From NCBI GenBank assembly GCA_035582835.1, contig JAYKAV010002951.1, positions 1 to 64,000 on the forward strand: a stretch of DNA of 64,000 nucleotides. Reading direction: 5' to 3'. A program made the translations under genes and the position numbers. The DNA comes from Phoebastria nigripes (lineage: Eukaryota > Chordata > Aves > Procellariiformes > Diomedeidae). Position 1 is the first letter of the stretch. The number at the start of each line of letters is the position of its first letter. Shown here one piece after another: positions 1 through 55,500 of this stretch. The notes under the pieces were generated by a model. It did no database searches. It was not told where the DNA came from and saw nothing but the letters and a program-made list of their open reading frames with translations.

Positions 1-3000
1 GGCAGTGTCGCCCGCTGGCCGCTCTCAGCATTGCCAGCTGACACTGCCCTGACCGCAGCATCCTTCCTCTTTCCTGCCCTTGCCACCTTCCTCCCTGCTC
101 TCTCCTTGGGGAAACGTGCCGAATTGGCAGCCCTGAAGGTTCACCGGCACAAAACGCCTCTGCTCAGGAGCAGGCCAGGGTACCACGGCGCTCTTGGGAG
201 AAAACAAGCCCATGAGCTCTGCAGTGCAGCCCATGCAGGGACGCAGGTAGGACCACGCAGTCCGTATCAAAAAAATCATCCCAAATCCTTATCTTCTCTT
301 CCTATTTCCACCCTGCCCAGCTTCCACTCTCCGCAAATATTAATCCCAAAGGTAATTAATAACTTCCTCAGCAGGAATAGAAGTCACCTTAGATAAGATA
401 CCTGTGCAATCACCCTGGGATATCAACATATCTCAGCACCCAGAACTGGAAGGGGAGAGGAACATGGAAATGTGACCCAAGCACACCAAGTCAAGAATAA
501 AAGGCAATATGCAGAACAACACTATCCTGCTTGTAAAGGCAGCGAGAGCCGGTAACACACACCTCCACACAGCAGCTGTCACAGCCAGCTAACAAGCCTT
601 TGAGACAGCAGGTAAATCCGAATTTGCTGGGAGCACGCTCACCGACTTGCCACTTACATCTGGTTTTAGCAGCTCAAGAACTCCAGAAGAGAGTCCTCCA
701 GAAGGACATGTTTAACCAGGGGACACCCACAGCTGTTCCAAGGACTGAGCAGTACTTTCCTCTGGCAGATCACTGAGGCATAGCAGTGACTTTCCCGTGG
801 TAATGAGCCACATCCATGGCCCCTGTATCACTGCAGGTCCCTGTGAAGTTTTGCTCCAGTAGGAACACCTCATGCAGGTGGTGCTGGAGTTTTGGACCTC
901 TTCTGCAGCTTCACTGGAAACAGCATTTCCCCTTCCCATCCTCAAGCCCACCACCCAGGAAGCTGGGCTGCAGTTTCCAAGCTGTCAGGCCTCCCCTGCC
1001 TCAACTGGCTGCATGGTGCCTCCTTGTAGAAACGTGGACCTCCACAGAGCAACCCAAGCCCCTCAAGAGCCCCTTCTAGAGGCAGAGCTGTACAGCCACA
1101 GCACCAGAGGAACTTCCCCCCGAGCACATCGAGTGTTTTACCAACAAAGGCTTTCGCATGAAGTAGCAAGCAAAGTAATCAGCGCTCACGTGGTTTCATC
1201 ACAATTTCCCAACAAAAGGGCTCACATGAAGACACCTTTAGCACAATGGAACTTGTCTTTATTTTGATGCAGTTTAACAAGTGTCATCACTCAGAAGCCT
1301 TCTTGAAAACACTCTCCCAAGGTGACGCACAGATGCGTGGCCAATACCTCCCGAGCTCACTCATCTTCATGTGAGCTGGCAACTGGAGCGGTTCCCCCCA
1401 TCTGCTTCACCCCTTTTCCTGGAGGTCCAGGCAGGACACAGAGCTGTTTCTGAACATCCAGTCTATACCAGCTCCCCTACCCTTCCTTCTCGCTGAAGTT
1501 TCCCCAAAGGATGGCTCAGTTACCTGCAAAGCAACTCCTGGACCACAGCACTTCATAAACCTATGTAGGAAGGTAAGCCAAAGTCAGGGGCAGCGCCTGA
1601 GGCAGGTCAGCAGCTGTTTTTCAGGCAGCAGAGATACCCTCACGCACCATTCACCCTATCTTCAGCGGGAGCAGCAGCCAGCAGGAGCAAAGCTGGCTCC
1701 TTGAGCCGTTCCAGCTATCCACACACCAGTACACAAAACATCCCCAAGGGAGCAGAAACATCTTAACTGAAAAGAAAGTTCAGGGCAGCTTGGAGATGGC
1801 ATCCCAAGAAAGGTGGTTAGCATGAACCAGGACCAGCAAGAGCAGCGCCCAGGACTAAGCTGGGAGGTCTGACAAGTACCTGGAGAAAGCTGCTGTGGGC
1901 GTATCATGTGTAAGAAAAGCAGCAGTAAAAATGAGGCAGAGTTGAGCTAGGAGTTTCTTGAACCCACAGGTTTCCTTTATAACCCTGCTATAACAGAAGA
2001 CACATGTGCAGAAGGCCATGATGGTGTTCATCTACACACACAAATATGAGCCACTGCTTCTAAGGAGCCACCCACTGCCACCTCCGCTTCAAGCCTGTCA
2101 CACAACCCTTTCACCCTGCACTACAGGCAGAACAAGGTGTGTCAACAGAGAAATGTGCAGTGATCTCTCTCCCAGAAAGGAGGTTGTCCAAGTCCCAGGG
2201 AATGACCCTCATCACTGTTGGGAGGTGACATGAAGGATATGCAGGTTGGTATGAATGACACTGGATACCTGAATTTACTTTAGTAAGGAAGTTTAGAGCA
2301 CTGAATTAAAAAAAAAAGTTTAGGAAACAAGTTCAGGGACACTGCAGTCAAACTTCTGAGCCACAGATTTTTGCAGGTTGGGAAAAGGTTCCTACTTAGA
2401 TTCAGAACTGGACCTATCTTTCAAAGATGTCAGGCTCATTAATGACATTATTGCCGTAGCTCATTACCACCCAAATCCATTTAAAGCTTAAGTTGGAGCA
2501 AGAGCAAGCAACCACTATGGTAGCTGCTTACTATTTTTCTTCCAGCAGCCATCAAGGTTATTACCAAGACTTGTCTTTTCTGACCTGTACTGCTAAGGAC
2601 AGGAAAGGTGCTGCAGTCACCAAAAAGCCCAGACAAAAACAAACCTCAAACCAAATCGAAACTCACCTGACAAAGAGACCATAAAAACATGTTCTGGCAT
2701 TGTAAGCTTGGTAGTCTAAAGAGATGATTTGGAAGCAATTACTAACTCAAACAGCAGCTTTTCCTCCAGGACTGAATGTCCCAGGAGTTGGCTCAACATG
2801 AAAATTTATTGTTGCAACTTGGTATGGATTAGGGCACTTGAACATACAGACATGGGAGCCTACTATCAGACCTAGAAGGGCAAGCCATAGGCACGTTCAG
2901 GTAGACTAACCTCAAGATCTGCACACAACACGCTACAGGCTGTAGCAAGCAATCGTCTGTAGCTGGCGCTGGAAAACAAAGCAGCACCAGCCAGCAACAA

Positions 3001-3449
3001 AGGATGATAGCTGCTCTTTTACCATTCCAATCTCTGCCCCCAAGCCAGTCATGACGCTCTTTTTTTCTCTCCATCTTGCAGCACACACCCTGCTCCCCTG
3101 AGCCCTCCTCAAAGGCAAATGGGAAGAGGCAGAGTGATGTTTTGCATGTTCTCTCCTCCCCCCTTACATCTGTCCACTCCTCCACTCATGTAGCTCTACG
3201 CTATTCCTCAAGGCACAGACATGAAGGACATATCAAGATGTGCCAGGCTTCTTCAAGCTATTTAAGCTTTCCTCAGATTCACCTCAGCACATTCAAGCAA
3301 CAAAGTATGCAATTAACTGGAAAGAAAAGGTGGTTTTTAATGGCTTCACCAGTAACAAGAGCCACGCAACTGCTGGACAGAACTACTAATGCCTCCATAG
3401 TTATAAATACAGCACAGCAAGACAGACAGGACTTTTTGCAGAAAGACGA

Positions 3450-3450
<1 letters not shown>
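1..3450. other. Intergenic sequence downstream of RPL37A
   Basis: No gene is recognised here. Reading frames of about 60-120 codons occur on both strands, but none resembles a known protein or shows a convincing exon structure, and such lengths are expected by chance at this base composition. By conserved synteny the next gene in this direction would be IGFBP2, but no IGFBP cysteine-rich exon is visible. The edge at 3450 is set by the expected RPL37A cleavage site. Confidence 0.6.
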
Positions 3451-7031
<3,581 letters not shown>

Positions 7032-7099
7032 AAATCTCAACTGCGCAGGCGCAATGTGAGCCGTCGCCGCCGGAAGCGAGGGGGAGATGTGACCGAGCG

Positions 7100-8514
7100 T
7101 GGAGCGGATGGGACTCGGAGTGGGTCTGTCTGCACCGTGGTGGTGCGCAGCTCTATGGTCGCGCTGTATATTCTGTACCTTTATCCCATGACAATAGGGT
7201 TATCGAAAGCCTAAAGCACACAAACCAGAATGCAGTTGCAGCTTGGTGTTGGAAGATACATCGCTCAGAAAACACCGTGTATCAATGTGAAACCCAAGCA
7301 GTACATCAGCCCCAGCAGCAACGGATGGGATCTGAGCGAGAGCTCAGATTCCTGGATTTCCACCCAAGGAGGTCACACCAAGAAAGGCAATGGAGCAGTT
7401 ACATTCACTCACCTCATTTTTAAAGAGAACAAGTAGTAGGTAGATGTCAGAATTAAAAAAGGAACAGCAAACCTGACTGGAGCTGCGGNGGGGGGATATA
7501 TATATCTCTATATATAAATCAATGAGGATGAATTCTAATCTTAAAACATACCAGCCCTAAACCCAGAGGTTTCAGATAACCTAATCAGGTGCAACCACAG
7601 CATCTACCCAATTTCCTTGGGGTCATCCAGTGTTGAGACAACCAGCCGTAAAAGCCTCCGAGTGCCGCCGTGGAGGTGGACTCCCGTCACCCAGACGGCT
7701 GCCACCAGCACCAAAGGGAGGGAGGCCGGGACCCTGGAGGGCTCCTGCACCGCTCAGACCCAGCGTGGGCGAGCGAAACGTGTACCAGCGCCACTGAGCT
7801 GCAATGCTCGTAACGGGATTAACACCCCATTAACCGCCATTAAGAAATGTAATCCGGTTAGCCCGAGAGCTTTTTAATGCGCAGAGCCGGCTGCAGCTCA
7901 TACCCTCCCGCCAGGAGGGAGCCGGGGCTGCCCAGCCCACCTGAGAAACCATCCCTGGGTACGTTTTGCAGGTGCTTTTCCTCCCGTGACACCCCAGCTG
8001 CCTCNACCCTCCTCTTCATTCGCACTCTACTTAATTAATAAGGAATTAACGACTAGAGCATACCCTGCCANTATGTTAGCCTTTCCCTAGCTGGGGTCTA
8101 TACTTTCAGAGATGCTCACGGACAGACGCCGCACCCCCTGTTGGCTCTGCTTTGAGGGTTTGAACACTCAAATTTTTAATTCCCTCTGTCATGCCAGGCT
8201 CCCTGTTCCCTGATCATCCCTGCAAGCTCTCCTCCCATCCAAGCGGGTCCTCCCAGGAGCTGGTGGGCCAGAGCCCTGTTCCAGTTGAGGGTTCAGAGGG
8301 ACTTTAGGCAACGGTATTTGTATCTCCCTCTGTTGAGTCAAAATCTCATTTGATGCACCCTAGGAATATATCTGCCCTTTCCAGATCCTCATCATAATGA
8401 TGACTCACACGATGCATCTTTGATACCAAGGTCTTAAAAGGAAAAAAAGTTGGACAAGAGAGAAATCCATTCAGTCCTGTCATTCAGATTTAAGAGTGTC
8501 AAAAATAATGAAAT

Positions 8515-8545
<31 letters not shown>

Positions 8546-11100
8546 AGAAAATAAAAAGCTCCTTTGGCTGCTTTGTGACTATTTGGTTAAAAAAAAAAAA
8601 AAAAAAATTGTCAGCCAACACATCCAGGACAGAGGATCTACTGCTATTCTCCAGTTTGTATCTACAGAGTTAAAGTTCGCTGTGCCAGTACTGTGCGTGG
8701 TCATATCCTTCATCCACCAGTATTACAGACAGCTCTGCCAACAACCAAACCCAACCCCCTCAGACGACAGCTGTTCCCAGCACTGCCAAAATAAGCATAC
8801 GTGTCCAAGTGACTGAGAAGATGGATGGATGCAGACAGGCCAGCACAGTTCCAAAAGCCTTGCCTCGACAGTCCACCACCCTGAACTCTTCTCCCCAGGC
8901 NGGCCAGCTTCATGTACTGAAGATGTAGTTCAAACTGCTCCATTTTATTGTTCAGGTATTTTTATCTCTTGCTCCTGGTTTGGCATCCTTCCTGAAAACA
9001 TGCCTTTCTCTAACATGGGTGAGAGCAGACACAGGTGTACAAGCAGGTAACCAGTCACAGTAACATGCTCCAAGATCCAGTAAGATGGGTCCTTCCCTTT
9101 ACTCTGCAGAGCTTTAGATAATGCCAAAAAGTTAGTTATACCATCTTGGATGGGCAGGTGTAAGAGTCCCCAAGAGCACTGCATGTGCCTGAGCGTGCCT
9201 GTGGGTCTCATTGGCAACCTGCACACTACCTTGTACAAATTCTTACCAGCAAGCCTTGGAGATCCTGTCTGAGCCTGCTGGCAGCTTCCCAACCACCTCC
9301 TCATCATATTAATGACAGACTAACAGTGTAATTGGGCTAAGGCCTGCACAGTCTTTCCAATCCCTTGATGTAATGACTAAAAGCACTTTCCTGCAAAATT
9401 CTTCTCCCCTTTTTTCATCTAGTAAGGATAAAGTGAATCTCAAGTGTACTTGAAGAGCCTTTGTAACTCTGCAGCAAACCAGCTGAGACTTTATGGGCCC
9501 TAACAAAGAAAGAGTACACCTAGCATTCCTCTAATAGAGCTGAGATTTATCAATATGGATAAGATAAATTGAGTTTATGAGAAGCAGAATTCTCCAAGGG
9601 TACTTTCAGCAGATTTCAGAAAAATACTATTTTGAAGTAGCTGTAGCTTTCCAAGGAGGAAGAGAATTACTCCTATAGGAGATGACAATATGGGTATACA
9701 AATAATGTCTTCCATTTTTTTCAGTAGGCAGACAGCAACATTTCTCACCCCTTAGTCAGAACAACCCTCTCTGCAAGTAGAAAGATCACGTGTCCTAGAA
9801 ACAGATTAAATACTCCGTGTTCAAGAAGAATGACATTTAAAAATGTAGAAAAGTGTGTATTCCTTTCCTGGCCAGCTGCTGGAGCAAGAGAAATTATGTT
9901 TAGCACTCTGTGTCAAATCCAGAGATAAAAAGCATTTCCTCCAGTTGGCCAGTCACATGATCCTCGGTCCTACTCCTCTTCACTTGCACACACACCAAAC
10001 CACCTTCTGCAGTCGTGAATGAAAAGCAAGTCTCTACCCAGCACTATTGCATACACAGCCTGTAGGGCACTTCCATGACACTTGCTGAAAATGGGATAAT
10101 CAAACCCTTCGATGCAGGAAAAAATATCCCAGTTATTATCAGGTTGATCTTCTAGCACAAACTTTTTCGTCCTCAACTGTGGAAGAGCGGGCTTTTTGTC
10201 AGCGTCTGGTATCTGCACACAGCCAAGCACGCCACCTGCGCAGCATGTTAGCTGCTGGCCTCCAGAAGCTAAACGTAAGCCTTCAGTTTTCTTTTCCCCC
10301 ACCCTTCTCTACAGATTATGGCTGTAAAACAGCTAACTGGTACCACTGTGAAATTATATCTTCTCCTGTACTCCCTGGTCACATTTGCTTAACACTACCC
10401 GATTTCCAAAGATCTTCTAGTACTAAGANCAGAAGCATGAAAGACATTCATTTGGGATCATGCTACACCACACTGGCAATAATACACAAAAATACGAAAA
10501 ACAGCCAGAGATTCCTGAAAAGATCGGTTGTGATAAACAGAGCCATTTGCTTTTACATCAAGCCCACATCAAAAGCGGCCTCGAGAGTTTTTGCAGAGGC
10601 ATCACCGCCATGAAGTGGAATCAGGCCATGCCCAAGGGACAGCGAATGTGTCACAAGCTCCTGAAAGGAAACAAAGAGTGGTTTTGCTCAGACGGCACTG
10701 AGGCTGGGAGTTCAGGTCTCCCAGTTCACAGGGCGGAAAGGATGATAGAGACTATCACAAATTGAAAACAGGTATTTTAATCACTGCGTTAAGCAAGAGT
10801 GATGCTTTTGGCATTCTCAATGTAACCTGCACGGAGCTGTAATGGGAGCAAATAACAGGTCCTAGGGTACCAGCCTAAACGTCTTATGGAAGTAGTTGTT
10901 GATTCATCTATAAGCAAAGTATCATGGGAGTTTCCCTTTTGAAAGTTGATGCATTTTAGAAAGCACAAAAGGAAGTGTCCCCAAAAAGACCTATCTTTCA
11001 GTCATTGTAAATATTTAAAAAAAACACTAATATTTCCACTGCATCATGTATTTCTCAAGCTTAAGGTCCAAATGGGAGATGAAATTCTAAAATAGAAAAA
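7100..11100. other. Spacer between RPL37A and SMARCAL1
   Basis: About 4 kb separates the RPL37A promoter from the end of SMARCAL1, depending on which poly(A) site is used. It holds a TA-rich stretch at 7495-7520, A-tracts at 8516-8538 and 8589-8607, several isolated undetermined bases and a (CA)n/poly-C tract at 11250-11280. One minus-strand reading frame (10302-9970) has a protein-like composition but no identifiable relative. Confidence 0.55.
8516..8607. repeat. Two A-tracts and A-rich low-complexity sequence
   Basis: Runs of about 23 A (8516-8538) and 19 A (8589-8607) flank an A/G-rich stretch. I see no associated SINE body. Confidence 0.8.
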
Positions 11101-11136
11101 GTACCAAAGCTTGGGAACCACAACTTAAAACAACTT

Positions 11137-11142
11137 TTTATT
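11137..11142 (-). terminator. SMARCAL1: Candidate distal poly(A) signal AATAAA of SMARCAL1
   Basis: A canonical AATAAA lies about 920 nt past the stop codon. Use of this site would place the MIR-like remnant inside the 3' UTR. Confidence 0.45.
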
Positions 11143-11249
11143 TAAACAGCTCAGTCCAGAATTGGTTTCTTACAAAAAGAGAACAGAAGTCCACACATGT
11201 CCCCCTCTCCTCACTTATCTGTGGAAATCAGTCTCGAGTCTTGAAGAAA

Positions 11250-11280
11250 ACACACACACACACCCCCACACACACCCCCC
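11250..11280. repeat. (CA)n microsatellite with C-runs
   Basis: Short CA dinucleotide repeats are interrupted by CCCCC blocks, just downstream of the distal SMARCAL1 poly(A) signal in the sense of the gene. Confidence 0.85.
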
Positions 11281-11719
11281 CTTCCTGAGCAGCCAAGCTT
11301 AATCCCTGGCAATCAGCACAAGCTTCACCCTCCACTGAGACAAGAAGCACGTGCCATGGAGCAGGTCCTAAGATTTAGCAGATGAGGCCAGAGATCAGTG
11401 TGCTCAGGCAGACATGTGCCTAACAGGCAATACCTACCTCCTGGCAGACAGTTATACTACTAAGTTTCAAGGTACTGACTGCTCTGCACAGACAAAAACC
11501 TGAGGCTCTCCCTCCTCTCCCCCACCTCCACAAAACATCAAGATCTGTCTGGATCTTTTCTCCTCACTGCCAAACTGAATACCAGAGAGCCAGTTTGTGA
11601 GTGACCCAAGTAAGGGCCAAATTTTGCCAGTGAACTGACTCCTATAAATACAAACTAAAATTCTTGGAGATGGAAGACTGATTGTTAAAAGCACTCCGCA
11701 GCTGCTGAGAAGTTAGTTT

Positions 11720-11860
11720 TCACAACAGTTCTGCCTTGTGGACAGACAACTATTATCCACTTTTTAAACAAAACAACTGTGGAAGCTGACGTGCTGAAAC
11801 AAAGCAGCATGCTACTTGCCCATGGCCACTCAGTCATCAGCAAAACCAGGACTGCAAAAA
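11720..11860 (-). mobile_element. MIR-like SINE remnant, reverse orientation
   Basis: Segments in order resemble the reverse complement of the MIR (CORE-SINE) consensus: ACAACA, then TATTATCC-ACTTTTTAAAC, then ACTTGCCCATGGCCACTCAG, then an ACCAGGA block. The copy is heavily diverged, as expected of an element older than the amniote radiation. It lies just downstream of the last SMARCAL1 exon, or inside the 3' UTR if the distal poly(A) site is used. The call rests on remembered consensus landmarks, not an alignment. Confidence 0.6.
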
Positions 11861-12013
11861 CGGCAGGCTGCCAGGTGCGCGCTGCTCATCTGTCACACTG
11901 TCAGATTGCCTTCTCATCCTTTGCGATGAAACGCACTAGAGATACAGAAAACTTAAAGTCTCTTATTTTTGAAAACTCAAAAAATAATACTTGATTGCTT
12001 TTGTTTTCTCTTT

Positions 12014-12019
12014 TTTAAT
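12014..12019 (-). terminator. SMARCAL1: Candidate proximal poly(A) signal ATTAAA of SMARCAL1
   Basis: ATTAAA on the minus strand lies 45 nt past the stop codon, in an A/T-rich context. It would give a very short 3' UTR. The distal AATAAA is an alternative. Confidence 0.45.
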
Positions 12020-12063
12020 TAAAAAAAAAAATCTCTTAGCCACCTTCTCTTTTGCTGTCATCA

Positions 12064-51400
<39,337 letters not shown>

Positions 51401-51415
51401 GGCGGGCAGCACGCA

Positions 51416-51433
51416 GCATGCCGGGAACTAAAC
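51416..51433 (-). promoter_or_regulatory. ZNF143/Staf (SBS)-like site 2, weaker
   Basis: Plus-strand GCATGCCGGGAACTAAAC aligns with the reverse complement of the SBS motif. The GCATGC and GGGA-CT blocks are kept, with mismatches at the TTGTAGT end. Confidence 0.5.
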
Positions 51434-51453
51434 CTCGGCGCGAGGGGCGCTCG

Positions 51454-51472
51454 GCACGCTGGGAAATGTAGT
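51454..51472 (-). promoter_or_regulatory. ZNF143/Staf (SBS)-like site 3
   Basis: Plus-strand GCACGCTGGGAAATGTAGT matches the reverse complement of the SBS motif at nearly every position. It is the best full-length match of the three. Confidence 0.75.
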
Positions 51473-51483
51473 CTTCCCCTCAC

Positions 51484-51494
51484 GGCGCCATCTT
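51484..51494 (-). promoter_or_regulatory. YY1-like site in SMARCAL1 promoter
   Basis: The minus strand reads AAGATGGCGCC, matching the YY1 core AAGATGGCG. It lies 12 bp from SBS-like site 3. Confidence 0.55.
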
Positions 51495-51779
51495 AGGGGC
51501 GCTGAGAGCTGCGAGGTCTCGCCGTAGGAGTCGGGGGGCTGGAGGCCGCCCCCGCCACCCTCTCGCAGGGGTTTGGCTCAGCCCCACATGCGGGGTGCGG
51601 GCTCCTGCTGCCGGCCACAGGCTGAGGGTTTGCCCCAGGCAGCACCCAGTGCTGCATGGCTGGGTCAGGGCTCCCTCACTGGCTGCCTCTGGTGTGTGGG
51701 GACTGCATGCAAGGCATGTGGCTTTTAAATGAGTGACTATAAGTGGGGAATAAAAAATTGAGGTAATGCATGAGAAAGG

Positions 51780-52597
51780 GTGAAAACACTGTTGTCAGCA
51801 GTGAGGAGGGAATCCACCCCAGGGTGTTAAGAGGAGTGGCTGACATTGGTGCAAGGCTGCTGTCTGTAATCTTTGACAAGCAGTGGAGATGAGTGCATGA
51901 CCCTGGCAACTGGAAGAGGGCAAATGTCAGTGCTATCTACAAGGAGGGCCCAAAAGAGGACCCAGGAAACTACAGGCCCATTAGCCCTACTCCAGTCCCT
52001 GGGAAAGTAGTAGAGCGAGTCTTCCTAGAAACTATCACAAACCAAATGAAGCAGGTGATTGGGAAAAGCCAGCACGGATTTACCAAAGGCAAATCATGCC
52101 AGACTAACCTGATCATCTTCTACAAGAAAATAACATTTTCTGTCTACATGGGAAGAGCAGTGGATGTTGTTTACCTGGACTTCAGCAAAGCATTCGACCC
52201 TCTTTCCCACAGCCTCCTCCTGGACAAACTGGCCAGATACAGACTGGTGAGATGGGTAGGAAATTGGCTCACAGGCACTCACAGAAGGCGGTGATCAATG
52301 GGTTTTACTCAGACTGGCAGCCTGTCACAAGTGGGGTCCCTCAGGGATCAATACTGGGCCCCACACTGTTCAACAAGTTGCACCAGAAGAGGTTTCATGT
52401 TGATATAAGAAAGAAACTTTTTACAGTGAGAACAACCTCCCCAGGGACATGGTGGGGTCCCCATCTCTGAAGGTTTTCAAGATGCGATTGGACAGGGTGC
52501 TAGATAATCTCATCTAGGCTCCCTTTCCCCCAAAAGGTTGGACCAGATGATCTTTCGAGGTCCCTTCCAACCTGGGCTGTTCTATGATTCTGTGAAC
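51780..52597 (+). mobile_element. CR1 LINE with internal deletion
   Basis: The plus strand encodes CR1 reverse transcriptase: [61 protein letters not shown], and after a frameshift [13 protein letters not shown]. At about 52380 the frame jumps to the extreme 3' coding segment ([13 protein letters not shown]) and then the 3' tail, ending TTCTATGATTCTGTGAA. About 0.7 kb of RT/C-terminal coding sequence present in the other CR1 copy is missing at this junction. The 5' edge is approximate. The element sits about 200-300 bp from the SMARCAL1 CpG region. Confidence 0.92.
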
Positions 52598-55500
52598 ACC
52601 TTCATAATAAGGTGATTACTCATATTTGCACCAAAGTTCTGAATAAAAGGGTCTCCCAGGGTTTGAATTATACATGGGGCTTGATTATACACATCAAGCC
52701 ATCCTTCCTGGACAGTCGTGATCCCCATGTGCGTGACCAGAGTGATATCTGGGGAGAAAGTAGAGAAAAGGCCCTGGGGAGCACCATAACCCCCTCCCAT
52801 CTCTGACTTTCACTACCCTGCCTGGTGGCTGGTCTGGAGTCGCCATCCCTGTCCCCAGATGCCATTTTCTCCCACCTGACAGACCCTTTGGCTGGGGACA
52901 CTGAAGCCAGCTGGCTGTTTCACAGTTTATTCATTCTTCTCTCCGCTGGTTAATTAGAAAAGGTTATCCTTAAATTGCTTCCTGATTAAGCAGCAGTGAC
53001 TGCCATTAGTCAGGAGCTTGTCAGCCCGAGAAAAACAAGGCAGGCAGCAAGAACGAGGTGCGACTCGACACACAGCACAACCCTGGGAGTGCTGTTACTC
53101 ACCTGGGAATTGCACACGCACAGTTGTGAACACGCTGCGTGCACATAGGCGCTTGCAAACATGCCACTTTTAAAGAAAACCACAGGGCTGAGGAGAGGTC
53201 CGGGTCCAGGGTTTTGTCCCAGCTTCTCTTAAGAAAAAGAGTGAAAGTCAAACCTTTTTCCAGATTCCAGGCTCCCTCACTGCAGAGCGGGTTTGCTAGG
53301 AAAGGATGCTCAGCCCCGTGGTCTCCATTCAGATCCTCTGTCATTGCCCTTTCTTCCCCTGCAAGCCAGCAGACTCCAGCTGACTACGCAGCAGAGAGAG
53401 AAAGGAACGGATGAGAGACCTTTTTTCCTCTTTCTTGTCACACCTTTAACTGCCCAAAGCTAAACCAGATCCCAGTGTCACATATGGGAGAGAGAGAGAA
53501 CATGCAGAGCATAACCCTGCAATGTTTCCAGCCACCTTCTCCCCACCCAGCAGCTGTCTGGTTCCAGGTCTCTGGTGACGGCTCCTCATGCTTTGGGAGA
53601 TCTGGGGGAAAAAAATAAACTTGGGAAAAGTGGAGAAAAGCCTCTGTCAGGGACTGTCCCCAACTCGTGAAAATGATGAGAGCAGAGCATCATTTGCAGG
53701 GAGCTCTTGGGTTGCACGGCCAGGCAGACACACAGACAGACGTTGAAGCATTTGCTCCATATGGCACAACTTCAGCAAGGCACAAGGAGCAGCCCAGCCA
53801 TGCAGAGAACAGACCTACAAAATGAGAGGCCATTTGCGAGCAGTTTGCTGGTAGCACTCCAGGTGTCCTTTCAGTCAGAACATGCTTCCAGCAGTGGCTT
53901 GGACTCAGCCTCCACATACTGGGTCAGGGAGCAGAGATGCAGTACGAAAATCCTGGGAGGACTGGGAGGGTTAGCACACCCCAGCTCTGCTTTGGAGGAA
54001 TGGTTCACCCACTCCTGAAGAAACGCTCCCATCGGTGAAAAAACATAAGGAAGTGGGGTTCTCAGTGCTGTTCTTACCAGGATCTTTCCATTACTTGGAT
54101 AGTGCTCTAAACATTCTCTCATGGGCTGGGCTGGCTGGTCCTGACTGCTGGCTCCCAAATGAGGACAGAACTGCCTGCGTTGTACATCTTGTATAAGCAG
54201 CAGCTAATATCCGACACAAGACCCCAGAGCTATTCTGGAATCTCATGGATTGTCCTCTGAGGGGTTTTGAGCTGCTCTTAGGAGGTCATACTGCTGTCAT
54301 ATCGTATGTATTCACACCACTCCACCGCCTTGCCAACACACCTTGGTGGTTCTCCACATGGACAGAGCTGGCCACCTTCATCCTGGATGTGTGGCCAGCC
54401 TGCACTCTCTGCTGGGGCTGAATTGCATGCAGAGCTGCTGTGTGTAGCAAGGCCATCCAGCAGACAACTGGAAATCAGCCCAGGCTAACGGCCCTCAGAT
54501 GCCCCAGTTTCTTGGAGGGTTTTGGTAGCCCACACTGAGCTGAGAGACACCATTACCAGTGCCCAAATGTGCCAGTCTTTGACCAGCTGTGGAGAACTTG
54601 TAGTTGCACCTTCTAAAATAAATTAATCCCATGCTCATAAGCCTTATCAGTTCCTTCCCATCTAAAACCAGTCAAGTGGCTGGACTGGGGACATGCAGGT
54701 CAGCTCTTCAGAGAAGGTCTTGGGGCAGGAGAGTCAGAGAAAGGTCCCTGGACTGGCAGAGCTTCTTCTGGTCAGAGAAACCCTTTCTGGTGGGCTGCTA
54801 GGGTCTGACCTGAATACTTTTTACAGCACCTGTCCTCTGTAGGCTGCGGGGTTGTGCTTCCTCTGCTCTGGTTTGGGGTCTTCAGTGGATTCTAAGCTTC
54901 CTAATAGGGAACCAAAGCCCTCGGCTTGGAGGGCCAGGGGGTGCTTGGGTTTGGGGGGGATGCTGACCCTGCATCCCCCCCATACCAGTTCTCCCTGGAT
55001 TTCTTTTCTTAGACAGCTGTTAGTCCCCTCTACTTTCCCTCTGCCATCAAGGCACATCAAGGACCGTGGCCTGCTGGCCCATTTGACAGCCCAGCTACTA
55101 CCGCAAGTTGACTCTGAATCAGGCCCTTTCCCTGAGCATCTTTGTAGCACCAAAGACAAAATTTGGAGTTTGCTGAATCCAGCTGCCCTTGAAACTCTGA
55201 TGAAAGAGGACCTGCAGAGGCTTTTCTGTGAGCTTTTCTAGCATGAGAAGGTTACTCCCCAGTTCTGACTGCCAGCTCAGTGAAGACCACTTCTTTTTCC
55301 CTGCTCTTTGGCCACCCGGTGCAAGGAAAATTAGTCACCCTCCACTCTTTTGAAGCAGCCTCTTTTATCTACACAGCTTGTTCTTCCCTGGCATGCTGAA
55401 GCCTTCCTGCTCTTGTTTATAGTACAACCCCTCCAACAGATTGCAGGGTCTCTTTTCTGCCTTCTGTCCTTCTTGGCTGGATTCCCCTCCACAGCTCCAG

